Source: Lacisediminihabitans sp040549525 (GTDB taxonomy: Bacteria; Actinomycetota; Actinomycetes; Actinomycetales; Microbacteriaceae). Taken from it: DNA of 64,000 nt. The notes below the pieces were generated by a model, which ran no database searches, was not told the origin of the DNA, and worked only from the letters and a program-made list of their open reading frames with translations. Positions 1 to 8,347 of the stretch are shown one piece after another (position 1 is the first letter of the stretch; every line of letters begins with the position of its first letter). The position numbers were made by a program, and so were the translations under genes. Where the stretch lies: NCBI RefSeq assembly GCF_040549525.1, contig NZ_JBEPTM010000006.1:151161-215160 (forward strand). Reading direction: 5' to 3'.

Positions 1-85
1 GCTGGAGCTGCAGTCCGACCTGAGGTGCGGGCCGGCTGGAGCTGCAGTCCGGCTGGAGCTGCAGTCGGGTTGGAGGTGCGGTCGG
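1..85. repeat. Five 17-bp tandem units at window edge
   Basis: Units of 17 bp start at 1, 18, 35, 52 and 69. Units 1, 3 and 4 are nearly identical (GCTGGAGCTGCAGTCCG) and units 2 and 5 are degenerate. The array may continue left of the window. It lies downstream of the CPBP gene, so it is probably non-coding. I see no gene in it. Confidence 0.8.
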
Positions 86-131
86 GCAGGGCGACATTGC
101 CGGGACGAGGCTCGCCAACGGACTCCTGCCG

Positions 132-941
132 CTACTGCGCGACGCCGAACAACCCCGGGAACGCGGATGCCGCCCACGGGTACCCCACGAAGATCGCCGT
201 GTCGATCACGAAGTGTGCAATCACGAGGGGGAGCACCCGGCCGTAGCGGGTGTACAGCCAGCCGAACAGCGCGCCCATCGCGAAGTTGCCGACGAAGGCC
301 CCGAAGCCCTGGTACAGGTGGTAGGTGCCCCTGAGGAGCGCGGCAGACAGGATGATCGGCCACGTCTTCCAGCCCAGATCGCGCAACCGGGCGAAGAGGT
401 AGCCGATGACGATCAGCTCTTCCTGGAGGCCCGCGCGGAGGGCCGAGAGCACGAGGATCGGGATGGTCCACCAATAGGTGTCGAGAGGGGACGCGGACAC
501 CGTCACGCCGATACCGAGGGCCTTGCCTCCCAGGTAGACGAAGATGCCGGGGATCCCGATCAGGAGCGCTAGTCCCAGCCCGAGCAGGGAATCACGGCCA
601 GGACGGTCGAAGGCGAGCCCGAGGCGGGCGAGGTGTGGTCGCGCCGTCTGCCACAGCAGGAAGCAGACGAGGGCGACCGGCACCAGATCGAAGAAGATGG
701 CGAGGAACTGGTAGATGAAGTCGAAAATCGCCCGCGTGTTGAGCGAATTATTGAGGGATTGCACCTGCTGGGAGAGGGGTGTGGGTCTCGTGAGACTGTC
801 GGCGAGGGACACGATCGAATAGACCGCCGATGCGCCGAGCGACAGGCCGAGCACGAGAACGATCTCGCCCCTGATCCGCCGCTGCGATGGTCCATCCACC
901 GGGTCGAAATTTGTGGAATCCGACAAAGGTGGCGCTGGCAC
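132..941 (-). CDS. CPBP family intramembrane metalloprotease
   Basis: Membrane protein of 269 residues with about seven hydrophobic segments. The CPBP (Abi/CAAX-like) motifs appear in order: an EEL-x(4)-Y block near residue 173 in place of the usual EExxxR, an RGTYHLYQG block near 204, and HFVIDT near 242, supplying the Glu and His residues expected to bind metal in the membrane. Family members cleave prenylated or other membrane substrates, or act as bacteriocin self-immunity proteins; the substrate here cannot be told. The GTG start follows a TAGCAT hexamer by seven bases, so the mRNA is probably leaderless. The gene is divergent from the ABC importer and has no obvious partner. Confidence 0.85.
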   Translation of the reverse strand: MPAPPLSDSTNFDPVDGPSQRRIRGEIVLVLGLSLGASAVYSIVSLADSLTRPTPLSQQVQSLNNSLNTRAIFDFIYQFLAIFFDLVPVALVCFLLWQTARPHLARLGLAFDRPGRDSLLGLGLALLIGIPGIFVYLGGKALGIGVTVSASPLDTYWWTIPILVLSALRAGLQEELIVIGYLFARLRDLGWKTWPIILSAALLRGTYHLYQGFGAFVGNFAMGALFGWLYTRYGRVLPLVIAHFVIDTAIFVGYPWAASAFPGLFGVAQ

Positions 942-948
942 GGTTTCG

Positions 949-954
949 ATGCTA
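949..954 (-). promoter_or_regulatory. -10 element of CPBP gene (leaderless)
   Basis: TAGCAT on the minus strand, seven bases before the GTG start codon at 941, which places the transcription start at or next to the start codon. Confidence 0.5.
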
Positions 955-1068
955 CGCCCTCCATTCGGTCAGTTCACACTTTGAGACACCGCGGAATCGC
1001 AATATTTGTGCGAAATCTCCTGCGATCGCGCAATGAATCTTCCCCGAGCGCAACAATTTGTTAGGTCT

Positions 1069-1099
1069 GTTACCACTGTGTAACGTTTGCCTCTACAGT
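1069..1099 (+). promoter_or_regulatory. Candidate promoter/operator of ABC importer
   Basis: GTTAC-N6-GTAAC is an inverted repeat at 1069-1084. It overlaps a possible -35 (TTACCA, 1070-1075) that is followed by 18 bases and TACAGT (1094-1099). This would give a leader of roughly 90 bases before the TTG start at 1198. The rest of 942-1197 holds no gene that I can support. Confidence 0.3.
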
Positions 1100-1197
1100 T
1101 TGGCTCGGGGAGCACCCCCTACTTAGGGTTCTTCTATCTAGCGCGGCAAAACGCTCAGGATCGTGCTGCCGTTTGCTCATCTTGCACAGGAGGAAAA

Positions 1198-2970
1198 TTG
1201 AAAATCAGAGGAAGATTGGCGCGCAATGCGATCGCAGTCGTCGCCATCGCCGGCGCCACGGCATTCGCGCTCGCCGGGTGCACAACATCCGGTACGCCGA
1301 CCCCCACCACAGCAAAGGGCGGAACCGTCACGGTGGCCACGGTGAACGACTTCACGTCGTTCAACTACAACACTCCGGACGGCAACCTCGACACCAACGG
1401 GTTCGTGTCCTACATGACCACCGGCGGTTTCTACTATGTCGACCCGAAGTTCAAGGTCATCTACGACAAGTCATTCGGAACTCTGACCAAGACGTCGGAT
1501 TCGCCGCTGACCGTCAAGTACACGCTCAAGAAGGGCCTCAAGTGGTCCGACGGCAAGCCGATCACCGCGGATGACATGGCCCTCACCTGGGCGATCAGCA
1601 CCGGCTTCTACGACTCCGGAACCACGAACGACAACGGTGACGTCACCTCCGGTACCAACTACTTCTCCACCGCCGGAAGCACCGTCGCCCTCAACGGGCC
1701 CTCCTTCCCGGTTATCAGCTCCGACGACCTCTCGATGACGATGAAGTACACCGACCCCTACGTCGACTACGCGATCTTCTCCCCGATCTCGCAGCCGGCT
1801 CATGTCGTCGCCGAGAAGGCCGGCCTCAAGAGTGCGGCCGACCTCACCGCGCTGCTCAAGAAGCTGCCGAAGGGTGACTCGGCCAAGCCGGCCGCTGCCG
1901 ACCCGACACTGCAGAAGGCTGCCGAGTTCGTCAACCGCGGATACGACGTCACGGCGATGCCGACCGACAAGTCGCTTCTCGTCTCCAGCGGACCGATGGT
2001 CGTTTCCGACTTCGTCCCCACCCAGTCCCTCACCCTGGTGAAGAACAAGTACTACACGGGTGACCATGAGTCCAAGGTCGACAAGATCGTGCTCCGCAAC
2101 ATTCCGGACGCCAACGCGCAGGTCTCCGCACTTGCGAACGGCGAGGTCGACGTGATCAACCCGCAGGCATCTGCCGACACGCTCACCGCCCTCAAGGCGA
2201 CGAGCGCGAAGGTGATCGTCGGAGCCCAGGCGTCCTACGACCATCTCGACCTGTCGTTCAACGCCCCGGTGTTCCAGGACGCGAAGGTGCGTGAGGCGTT
2301 CCTCAAGACCATCCCGCGCCAGCAGATCCTCGACGCGATCGTCACGCCGGTCGACCCCAAGGCGAAGGTGCTCGACTCCGAGCAGTTCCTGCCGCAGCAG
2401 TCCGGCTACGCCGACTCGGTCAAGGGCAACGGTTCTTCCGCCTACGACAAGGTCGACATCGAGGGAGCCAAGACGCTCCTCGCCGGCGCGACCCCGACGA
2501 TCAAGTTGATGTACAACACCAAGAATCCGAACCGCGTCGATGAGTTCCAGGCCATCCAGGCCTCGGCCACGAAGGCCGGCTTCAAGATCGTGGATGCCGG
2601 ATCGCCCGACTGGAGCAAGAAGCTCGGCGACGGAACCTACGACGCAGTTCTCTTCGGTTGGATCAACCCGGGCTTCGGCTATGCCGGTGTCCCGCAGATC
2701 TGGTCGACCGACGGTGGCGGAAACTACAACGCCTACAAGGGAACGGACAAGCTGGCTCTCTCGACCCAGTCGATCCTCGACACCAAGAAGATCGATCCGA
2801 TCCTGCAGAAGATGGACAAGCAGGCGTTCGATGACGCCTACGGTCTTCCTCTGTTCCAGCTGCCCGGCATCACCGGAGTAACGAGTCGCATCACCGGTGT
2901 CGACACGTACTTCGCCGGCCAGACCGGCCCATTCTGGAACTTCTGGGAGTGGACCGTCAAGGGTAAGTAG
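1198..2970 (+). CDS. ABC importer substrate-binding lipoprotein (SBP family 5)
   Basis: Extracytoplasmic receptor of 590 residues for a peptide/nickel/opine-class ABC importer. I place the start at TTG 1198 because AGGAGG (1188-1193) lies four bases upstream and because translation from here opens directly with a lipoprotein signal: basic KIRGR, a hydrophobic run, then lipobox LAGC. The mature protein has the family-5 layout (an early WSDGKPITADDM block, typical of DppA/OppA homologues) and ends with an aromatic FWNFWEW tail. It heads an operon with two permeases. A paralogue lies at 8348-10132 with the same architecture and an LLWNVWDW tail. The ligand is unknown; peptides are the usual guess. 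Confidence 0.9.
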   Translation: MKIRGRLARNAIAVVAIAGATAFALAGCTTSGTPTPTTAKGGTVTVATVNDFTSFNYNTPDGNLDTNGFVSYMTTGGFYYVDPKFKVIYDKSFGTLTKTSDSPLTVKYTLKKGLKWSDGKPITADDMALTWAISTGFYDSGTTNDNGDVTSGTNYFSTAGSTVALNGPSFPVISSDDLSMTMKYTDPYVDYAIFSPISQPAHVVAEKAGLKSAADLTALLKKLPKGDSAKPAAADPTLQKAAEFVNRGYDVTAMPTDKSLLVSSGPMVVSDFVPTQSLTLVKNKYYTGDHESKVDKIVLRNIPDANAQVSALANGEVDVINPQASADTLTALKATSAKVIVGAQASYDHLDLSFNAPVFQDAKVREAFLKTIPRQQILDAIVTPVDPKAKVLDSEQFLPQQSGYADSVKGNGSSAYDKVDIEGAKTLLAGATPTIKLMYNTKNPNRVDEFQAIQASATKAGFKIVDAGSPDWSKKLGDGTYDAVLFGWINPGFGYAGVPQIWSTDGGGNYNAYKGTDKLALSTQSILDTKKIDPILQKMDKQAFDDAYGLPLFQLPGITGVTSRITGVDTYFAGQTGPFWNFWEWTVKGK

Positions 2971-2979
2971 CACCACCAC

Positions 2980-3021
2980 GGTGACCTGCGGCTCTCGGTA
3001 CACGACGAGCCGCAGGTCACC
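2980..3021 (+). terminator. 15-bp perfect hairpin between receptor and permease genes
   Basis: GGTGACCTGCGGCTC at 2980-2994 pairs perfectly with 3007-3021 across a 12-base loop. There is no T-run, so it may be a partial terminator or an mRNA-stabilising hairpin that keeps receptor mRNA in excess over permease mRNA, as is common for binding-protein operons. Confidence 0.6.
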
Positions 3022-3176
3022 GCTTTCACGCCGCCGGGCGAATCCCTGGTGGCGTGGGTAAGATTCTTCAGGCCCGTCCGTCACAAACGGACCGTGGACC
3101 CCCGTAACATTTCCAGTGCCGGGGAGGCGACGAAGCCTTCCGTACCGGATAACCGAACCAGCAAGGTACCTATTCG

Positions 3177-4709
3177 ATGGTGAGTTTCATCCTGCGGCGA
3201 ATTCTCGTCTCAGTCCTCGTGCTGATCGCGGCGTCGTTCATCATGTACATGTTGACCGCGTATTCGGCGCACCCCCTCGATGACCTGTTGCAGAGCAACG
3301 CTCTCAACAAGCAGAAGCTCATCCAGGCCCGCATCCAGGCCCTGCAGCTGGATGTCCCGCCCCCGCTGCGTTGGTTCCTCTGGATCGGCGGCGCCGCGAA
3401 GTGCCTCATCCCCCTCGCGAACTCCTGCGACCTCGGACAGACCATCTCTAACGCGGAAGTCATCGACATCCTGCCCCGGGCGATGCAGTCGACCGTGCAG
3501 CTCGTCGCCGGTGCACTGATCCTCGCGATCATCCTCGGTCTGGCTCTCGGCATCATCACCGCCCTTCGCCAGTACAGCGGACTCGACAACGTCGTGACCT
3601 TCACGAGCTTCTTCCTCTTCTCGCTTCCCTCGTTCCTCATCGCGGTGCTCCTCAAGGAGTTCATCGCCATCGGGTTCAATGACTTCCTCGATAAGCCGAT
3701 CATCGCGATCGGGGTCGTGATAGCGATCGGGTTGGTGCTTGGGCTCGTCGTCCAATCGATTATCGGCGGCGAGATGAGGCGAAGACTCATCGTGGGCGGT
3801 GCAACCGCCGTGATCTCGGCGATCGTCCTGTACGCGATCTCCCTGTCCGGATGGCTGCTGCACCCCGGCCTCGGGCCGATCGGCATCTTCATGCTCGCCG
3901 GGGGCATCGGTGTGGGCACGACCGCGCTCGTCGCGGGGCTCCGAAACCGTCGAGCGCTCATCACGGCCGGAATCAACGTGGTGGTCGCGATGATCGCCTA
4001 CTTCAGCCTGCAGGGCCTGTTCAACATCTCCTCCGCCGGCACACTCGTCATCCTCGCGATCGTCACCGTGGCAGTCGGTGTCGTCACCGGCTTCCTGATG
4101 GGCGGCTACGACCGCGGACAGTCGATACGGGTCGGAGCGATCACGGCGGCGCTCTCCGGCGGACTGGTGCTGCTCGACCGCTTCATGCAGTCGTGGCCGC
4201 TGTACCTCAGCGACACCAACAATCGCCCGATCGCGACCGTTGGCAACCAGACGCCGAACCTGGGTGGCAACGTCTGGGAGTCGGGGATCGACACCTTCAC
4301 CCACTTCCTGCTTCCGACGATCGCCCTTCTGCTCATCTCGTTCGCCAGCTACACGCGCTACGCCCGCGCCGGCATGCTGGAGACGATGGGCCAGGACTAC
4401 GTGCGCACCGCCCGTGCCAAGGGCCTTCCCGAGCGCACCGTCGTCGTGCGCCACGCGTTCCGCAACATGCTCATTCCCATCACGACCCTCGTCGCCTTCG
4501 ACGTCGGGGCCCTGCTCGGTGGGGCGATCATCACGGAATCGATCTTCGGCATCCCCGGTATGGGCCAGTTGTTCTTCGCCGGCCTCGGCCGCGGAGACCT
4601 CAACCCGGTGATGGGGTACTTCATCGTGATCGCCGGTATGGCGATCCTCTTCAACTTCCTTGCCGACCTGGCCTACGCGGCCCTCGACCCGAGAGTGAGG
4701 GTTCGCTGA
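3177..4709 (+). CDS. ABC importer permease, DppB-like, with extra membrane insert
   Basis: First inner-membrane permease of the importer, 510 residues against roughly 310-340 for typical DppB/OppB. The N-terminus (VSFILRRILVSVLVL) and the C-terminal third (RYARAGMLETMGQDYVRTAR, then the EAA-type loop with TARAKGLPE) are standard for the family. Between about residues 165 and 340 lies an insert of several hydrophobic segments separated by short loops (around IIAIGVVIAIGLVLGLVV, AVISAIVLYAISL, IGIFMLAGGIGVG, TLVILAIVTVAVGVV), which would add several helices to the channel subunit. The stop overlaps the next start by one base (TGATG), indicating coupled translation with the second permease. Confidence 0.9.
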   Translation: MVSFILRRILVSVLVLIAASFIMYMLTAYSAHPLDDLLQSNALNKQKLIQARIQALQLDVPPPLRWFLWIGGAAKCLIPLANSCDLGQTISNAEVIDILPRAMQSTVQLVAGALILAIILGLALGIITALRQYSGLDNVVTFTSFFLFSLPSFLIAVLLKEFIAIGFNDFLDKPIIAIGVVIAIGLVLGLVVQSIIGGEMRRRLIVGGATAVISAIVLYAISLSGWLLHPGLGPIGIFMLAGGIGVGTTALVAGLRNRRALITAGINVVVAMIAYFSLQGLFNISSAGTLVILAIVTVAVGVVTGFLMGGYDRGQSIRVGAITAALSGGLVLLDRFMQSWPLYLSDTNNRPIATVGNQTPNLGGNVWESGIDTFTHFLLPTIALLLISFASYTRYARAGMLETMGQDYVRTARAKGLPERTVVVRHAFRNMLIPITTLVAFDVGALLGGAIITESIFGIPGMGQLFFAGLGRGDLNPVMGYFIVIAGMAILFNFLADLAYAALDPRVRVR

Positions 4710-5776
4710 TGTCCAACGACGAATCGACCACACTGGCCGCAGAGGCCATCATCTCCGAGAACAAGCCGCCCGAGAGCCAGGGTCGTTTGATCTTCAAGCG
4801 GTTCATGGGCAACAAGGTGGCTGTCGGAGCTCTCGTCCTGGTCTTCCTGATCGTGATCTTCTCGATCTCCGCTATCGGACTCGGTCCGATCCACGGCTGG
4901 TGGAAGTACGGCTACACCGATCTCAATGACCAGCAGAACCAGGGCGCACCGACGATGTCGCTGCTGCCCAAGTGGCTCGGCGGCACCGGGATCGAGATCG
5001 GCAATCACCCCTTCGGGCAGAATCGCATCGGCAAGGACTACTTCGCCATGACGATGCGGGGAATCCAGAACTCAGCCCTGGTGATGGTGGTGCTCGGCTC
5101 GATCGCTACTTTCATCGGCGTATTCGTCGGGGCGATCGCCGGTTACTATCGCGGCAAGACCGATGCGATCCTCATGCGCATCACCGACGTCTTCATCGTG
5201 ATCCCAGCCCTCGTCATCGGTGCCGTCGTCGGAAACGCCTTCGGTGGATTCGGAGCGCCGACGCTGGCGATCATGCTCGGGTTCTTCTCCTGGATGGGCA
5301 TCGCGCGACTGGTGCGCGGCGAGTTCCTCTCCCTTCGCGAGCGCGAGTTCGTCGAGGCGGCCCGGGTGGCCGGGGCATCCGATGCGCGGATCATCTTCCG
5401 CCACATCCTCCCCAATGCCCTCGGCGTGGTGATCGTGAGTGCGACGCTGATCATGGCATCCGCCATCCTTCTTGAGACGGCGCTGAGCTACCTCGGTTTC
5501 GGTATCCGGGCACCCGATGTCTCCCTCGGCAACCTGATCTCGGACAACCAGTCGGCCTTCCAGACCCGACCGTGGCTGTTCTGGTGGCCCGCGCTGTTCA
5601 TCGTGTCGCTCGCGCTCCTCGTCAACTTCGTCGGTGACGGTTTGCGGGATGCCTTCGACCCGCGGCACCGCCGGTTCAAGCTGCGTCGCATGCAGGAGGA
5701 ACGCCCGAGTATCGCCGAAGACGAGAACGTGCGTGCCGGCGACGACAGCGACCTGATCGACCCCGGCACGAAGTGA
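4709..5776 (+). CDS. ABC importer permease, DppC-like
   Basis: Second permease subunit, 355 residues. It has an N-terminal cytoplasmic tail of about 30 residues, one helix (VGALVLVFLIVIFSISAI), an extracellular segment with the NHPFGQNRIGKDYF block that is characteristic of DppC/OppC, then five helices. The cytoplasmic coupling loop EFVEAARVAGASDARIIF is the EAA motif that docks on the ATPase. The C-terminus is basic and acidic (RRFKLRRMQEERP). The ATG overlaps the upstream TGA by one base. The ATPase gene that should follow is separated by a reversed gene at 5797-6423. Confidence 0.92.
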   Translation: MSNDESTTLAAEAIISENKPPESQGRLIFKRFMGNKVAVGALVLVFLIVIFSISAIGLGPIHGWWKYGYTDLNDQQNQGAPTMSLLPKWLGGTGIEIGNHPFGQNRIGKDYFAMTMRGIQNSALVMVVLGSIATFIGVFVGAIAGYYRGKTDAILMRITDVFIVIPALVIGAVVGNAFGGFGAPTLAIMLGFFSWMGIARLVRGEFLSLREREFVEAARVAGASDARIIFRHILPNALGVVIVSATLIMASAILLETALSYLGFGIRAPDVSLGNLISDNQSAFQTRPWLFWWPALFIVSLALLVNFVGDGLRDAFDPRHRRFKLRRMQEERPSIAEDENVRAGDDSDLIDPGTK

Positions 5777-5796
5777 CCGACCGGCGAATCGCCCGG

Positions 5797-6423
5797 TTAG
5801 GCGATGAGAAGCGCCGGTACCGAGGCGACGAGCAGCGCAGCGAGAGCGGCTATCGAGTACCAGTGCCAGCGCGTCGTCACCGTGGTGGAGTCGGCGACAC
5901 CGGCCTCGATCTGCCCGGATACCTGCAGCAGCTCCCAGCGCGATCGCACCACCTCGGCCGCAGCGCCGGACTCGCTCGACGGAAGGTCACCCGGACGCAC
6001 CTTGTTGGTGCTGTGTGGCGCTGTGCGACGGATCTCGCGCTCGGCAACAGCCGCACTGCGGTATCCGAACGATCTTCCGGGCGACGGAGCAACCCACACC
6101 TCGATCTTCCGTCCGGGAGTGAAGAGCGTGAGGGCGAACTTCGTGTCGATGTTCACGAGGGCGTTCCAGGGCACCTGCACGGCACGAAATGGATTCGTCA
6201 CGACCACGCCCTCGTCACTCACCACGAGCAGTGGTCGCCAGAGCGCCTCCCAGACCAGCAGGTTCACGAGAGCCAGCGGCACGAGGTAGGCGAGCTGTTC
6301 CGGTCGATTGATGAAGAAGAGCGACACGGCGATGGTCAGGGAGATCACCCAGGCTCCGATCGCTATCGTGCGATTGAAGCGGGAGGCGATGGTCTCTCGC
6401 TCTGGACCGGGCAACTGGGGCAT
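5797..6423 (-). CDS. PH-domain membrane protein
   Basis: Protein of 208 residues with two N-terminal helices (about residues 20-60), a bacterial PH-like domain at about 65-115 (VVSDEGVVVTNPFRAVQVPW, then WVAPSPGRSFGYR), a charged linker and one C-terminal helix. The layout matches actinobacterial PH-domain (bPH_6-like) proteins, whose roles are mostly unknown. It is inserted in reverse orientation inside the ABC-importer cluster, between permease and ATPase genes, and reads away from the ATPase promoter. It is probably not part of the transporter. Confidence 0.75.
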   Translation of the reverse strand: MPQLPGPERETIASRFNRTIAIGAWVISLTIAVSLFFINRPEQLAYLVPLALVNLLVWEALWRPLLVVSDEGVVVTNPFRAVQVPWNALVNIDTKFALTLFTPGRKIEVWVAPSPGRSFGYRSAAVAEREIRRTAPHSTNKVRPGDLPSSESGAAAEVVRSRWELLQVSGQIEAGVADSTTVTTRWHWYSIAALAALLVASVPALLIA

Positions 6424-6509
6424 ATCCCCATCGTCTCAGGCCCGGCTCGAAATCCCCACACAGCCCCATCCCGGAACTCCGGCGCACGTATTGCACGAAA
6501 GGCACACTC

Positions 6510-8291
6510 ATGACCGCGACCCCCGCGACCGCTTCGACGGATGCTGCCACCCCGGTTCTCGAGGTGACCGATCTCAATGTCGACTTCGGCGTCGACAACC
6601 AGTGGGTGCCGGCCGCCCGCCACATGAACTACCGGATCATGCCGGGCGAGGTGCTCGCACTCGTCGGTGAGTCCGGTTCGGGCAAGAGCGCCTCATCGAT
6701 GGCCCTTCTCGATCTTCTGCCCTCCAACAGCCGCATCCGGGGCAGCATCAAGCTGAATGGCGAGGAGATCACCGGCATCCGCGCGAACCAGATGCGACGC
6801 ATCCGCGGCGGGGAGATCGCGGTGATCTTCCAGGAGCCGATGACGGCGCTGAACCCCGTCTACACGGTCGGTTCCCAGATCATCGAGACCCTTCGCGTTC
6901 ACTACGGCATCGCTCCGTCGGAGGCGAAGAAGCGCGCGATCGAGCTGCTCGGCATGGTCGAGCTTCCGGATCCGCTCAAGGCATTCAACTCCTACCCGCA
7001 CCAACTGTCGGGCGGCCAGCGCCAGCGTGCGATGATCGCGCAGTCGATCTCCTGCGACCCGACGCTGCTCATCGCCGACGAGCCGACGACCGCCCTGGAT
7101 GTGACGGTGCAGGCCGAGATCCTCGACCTGCTTCGCAGCCTGCGCGACCGGCTCAAGAGCGCCATCCTTTTGATCACCCACGACATGGGCGTCGTGGCAG
7201 ACATCGCGGACTACATCGCCGTGATGAAGGATGGCGTGATCGTGGAGACGGGAACGGCGCTCGAGATCTTCTCCAACCCCCAACATCCCTATACCAAGGC
7301 ACTTCTGGCCGCGGTGCCGCACCTCGGACAGCGCGCGGGAGCAGAGATCGACACGACCGCGGCTCTTGCGGCCGAGACGCCAGACGCGCGTGAGCGGATC
7401 TCGATCAACGACCGCGCTGTCGAAGCATCCCGGGTCGCTGCCGCGCGGGACACCCGACCGGTCGTGCTCGATTTCGACGATGTGGTGATCGAGTACCCGA
7501 AGCACGGTCGAGTGCCGGCCTTCCGTGCCGTCGATCACGTCGACCTGAAGGTGCACTCCGGCGAGGTCGTCGGCCTCGTCGGCGAGTCCGGTTCGGGCAA
7601 GACGACCCTCGGTCGCGCCGCGATCGGGCTGCTTCCGATCACCGAGGGCACCCTCACTGTCACCGGCCAGAACATCTCGAAGGCCAACCGCGACGAGATC
7701 CGCCAGCTGCACAAGAAGGCCGGCATCGTCTTCCAGGACCCCGCCTCGTCCCTCAACCCGCGGATGCCGGTCGGTGACAGCATCGGCGAACCGCTTCTCC
7801 TCGCCAAGCAGATGAAGGGCCAGGCGCTGTTCAACGAGGTCGAGCGGCTGCTCGACAGCGTCGAACTGCCGCGCGCCTATCGCGGGCGCTTTCCCCACGA
7901 GCTCTCCGGTGGGCAGAAGCAGCGTGTCGGCATCGCCCGGGCGATCGCGCTGAAGCCGCAGCTGTTGATCGCGGATGAGCCCACGAGCGCGCTCGACGTG
8001 TCGGTGCAGGCCAGGGTGCTCGAACTTCTGCAGGGCCTGCAACGCGAAATGCAGTTCGCCTGCCTCTTCATCACCCACGACCTCGCCGTCATCGACGTGC
8101 TCGCCAACCGCATCGCAGTGATGCACCAGGGCAAGCTGGTGGAGGTGGGAACCCGCGACGAGATCCTGCGCAACCCGAAGCAGCCCTACACCCAACGCCT
8201 GCTGGCCGCGGTTCCGCTTCCCGACCCCATCCTGCAGCGTGAGCGCCGCGAGACCCGGCGCGAACTGTTGCGAGCGGGATCCTCCGAGTAG
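6510..8291 (+). CDS. ABC importer ATPase, DppD-DppF fusion
   Basis: Fused pair of ATPase domains, 593 residues, energising the adjacent importer. Domain 1 (about residues 10-280) has Walker A GESGSGKS, signature LSGGQRQR, Walker B LLIADEPTT and a switch histidine in LLITHDMG. Domain 2 (about 320-590) has Walker A GESGSGKT, signature LSGGQKQR, Walker B LLIADEPTS and LFITHDLA. Both domains end with the oligopeptide-ATPase C-terminal motif (NPQHPYT and NPKQPYT), diagnostic of the Opp/Dpp class. Both catalytic sites look intact. A second receptor gene follows about 50 bp downstream, so receptor 2 is probably co-transcribed or served by the same ATPase. Confidence 0.95.
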   Translation: MTATPATASTDAATPVLEVTDLNVDFGVDNQWVPAARHMNYRIMPGEVLALVGESGSGKSASSMALLDLLPSNSRIRGSIKLNGEEITGIRANQMRRIRGGEIAVIFQEPMTALNPVYTVGSQIIETLRVHYGIAPSEAKKRAIELLGMVELPDPLKAFNSYPHQLSGGQRQRAMIAQSISCDPTLLIADEPTTALDVTVQAEILDLLRSLRDRLKSAILLITHDMGVVADIADYIAVMKDGVIVETGTALEIFSNPQHPYTKALLAAVPHLGQRAGAEIDTTAALAAETPDARERISINDRAVEASRVAAARDTRPVVLDFDDVVIEYPKHGRVPAFRAVDHVDLKVHSGEVVGLVGESGSGKTTLGRAAIGLLPITEGTLTVTGQNISKANRDEIRQLHKKAGIVFQDPASSLNPRMPVGDSIGEPLLLAKQMKGQALFNEVERLLDSVELPRAYRGRFPHELSGGQKQRVGIARAIALKPQLLIADEPTSALDVSVQARVLELLQGLQREMQFACLFITHDLAVIDVLANRIAVMHQGKLVEVGTRDEILRNPKQPYTQRLLAAVPLPDPILQRERRETRRELLRAGSSE

Positions 8292-8334
8292 TGCACGAGG
8301 GCTGAGGACTGTCGGGCGCCGCGCAGCCGATCGC

Positions 8335-8340
8335 TACGAT
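8335..8340 (+). promoter_or_regulatory. -10 element of second receptor gene
   Basis: TACGAT lies seven bases before ATG 8348. This spacing favours 8348 over the ATG at 8339, which overlaps the hexamer itself. Confidence 0.45.
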
Positions 8341-8347
8341 GGATCGG

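Noticed and set aside
1..85. CRISPR array
   Set aside because: Units are contiguous 17-bp copies with no spacers, and no cas genes are present anywhere in the window.
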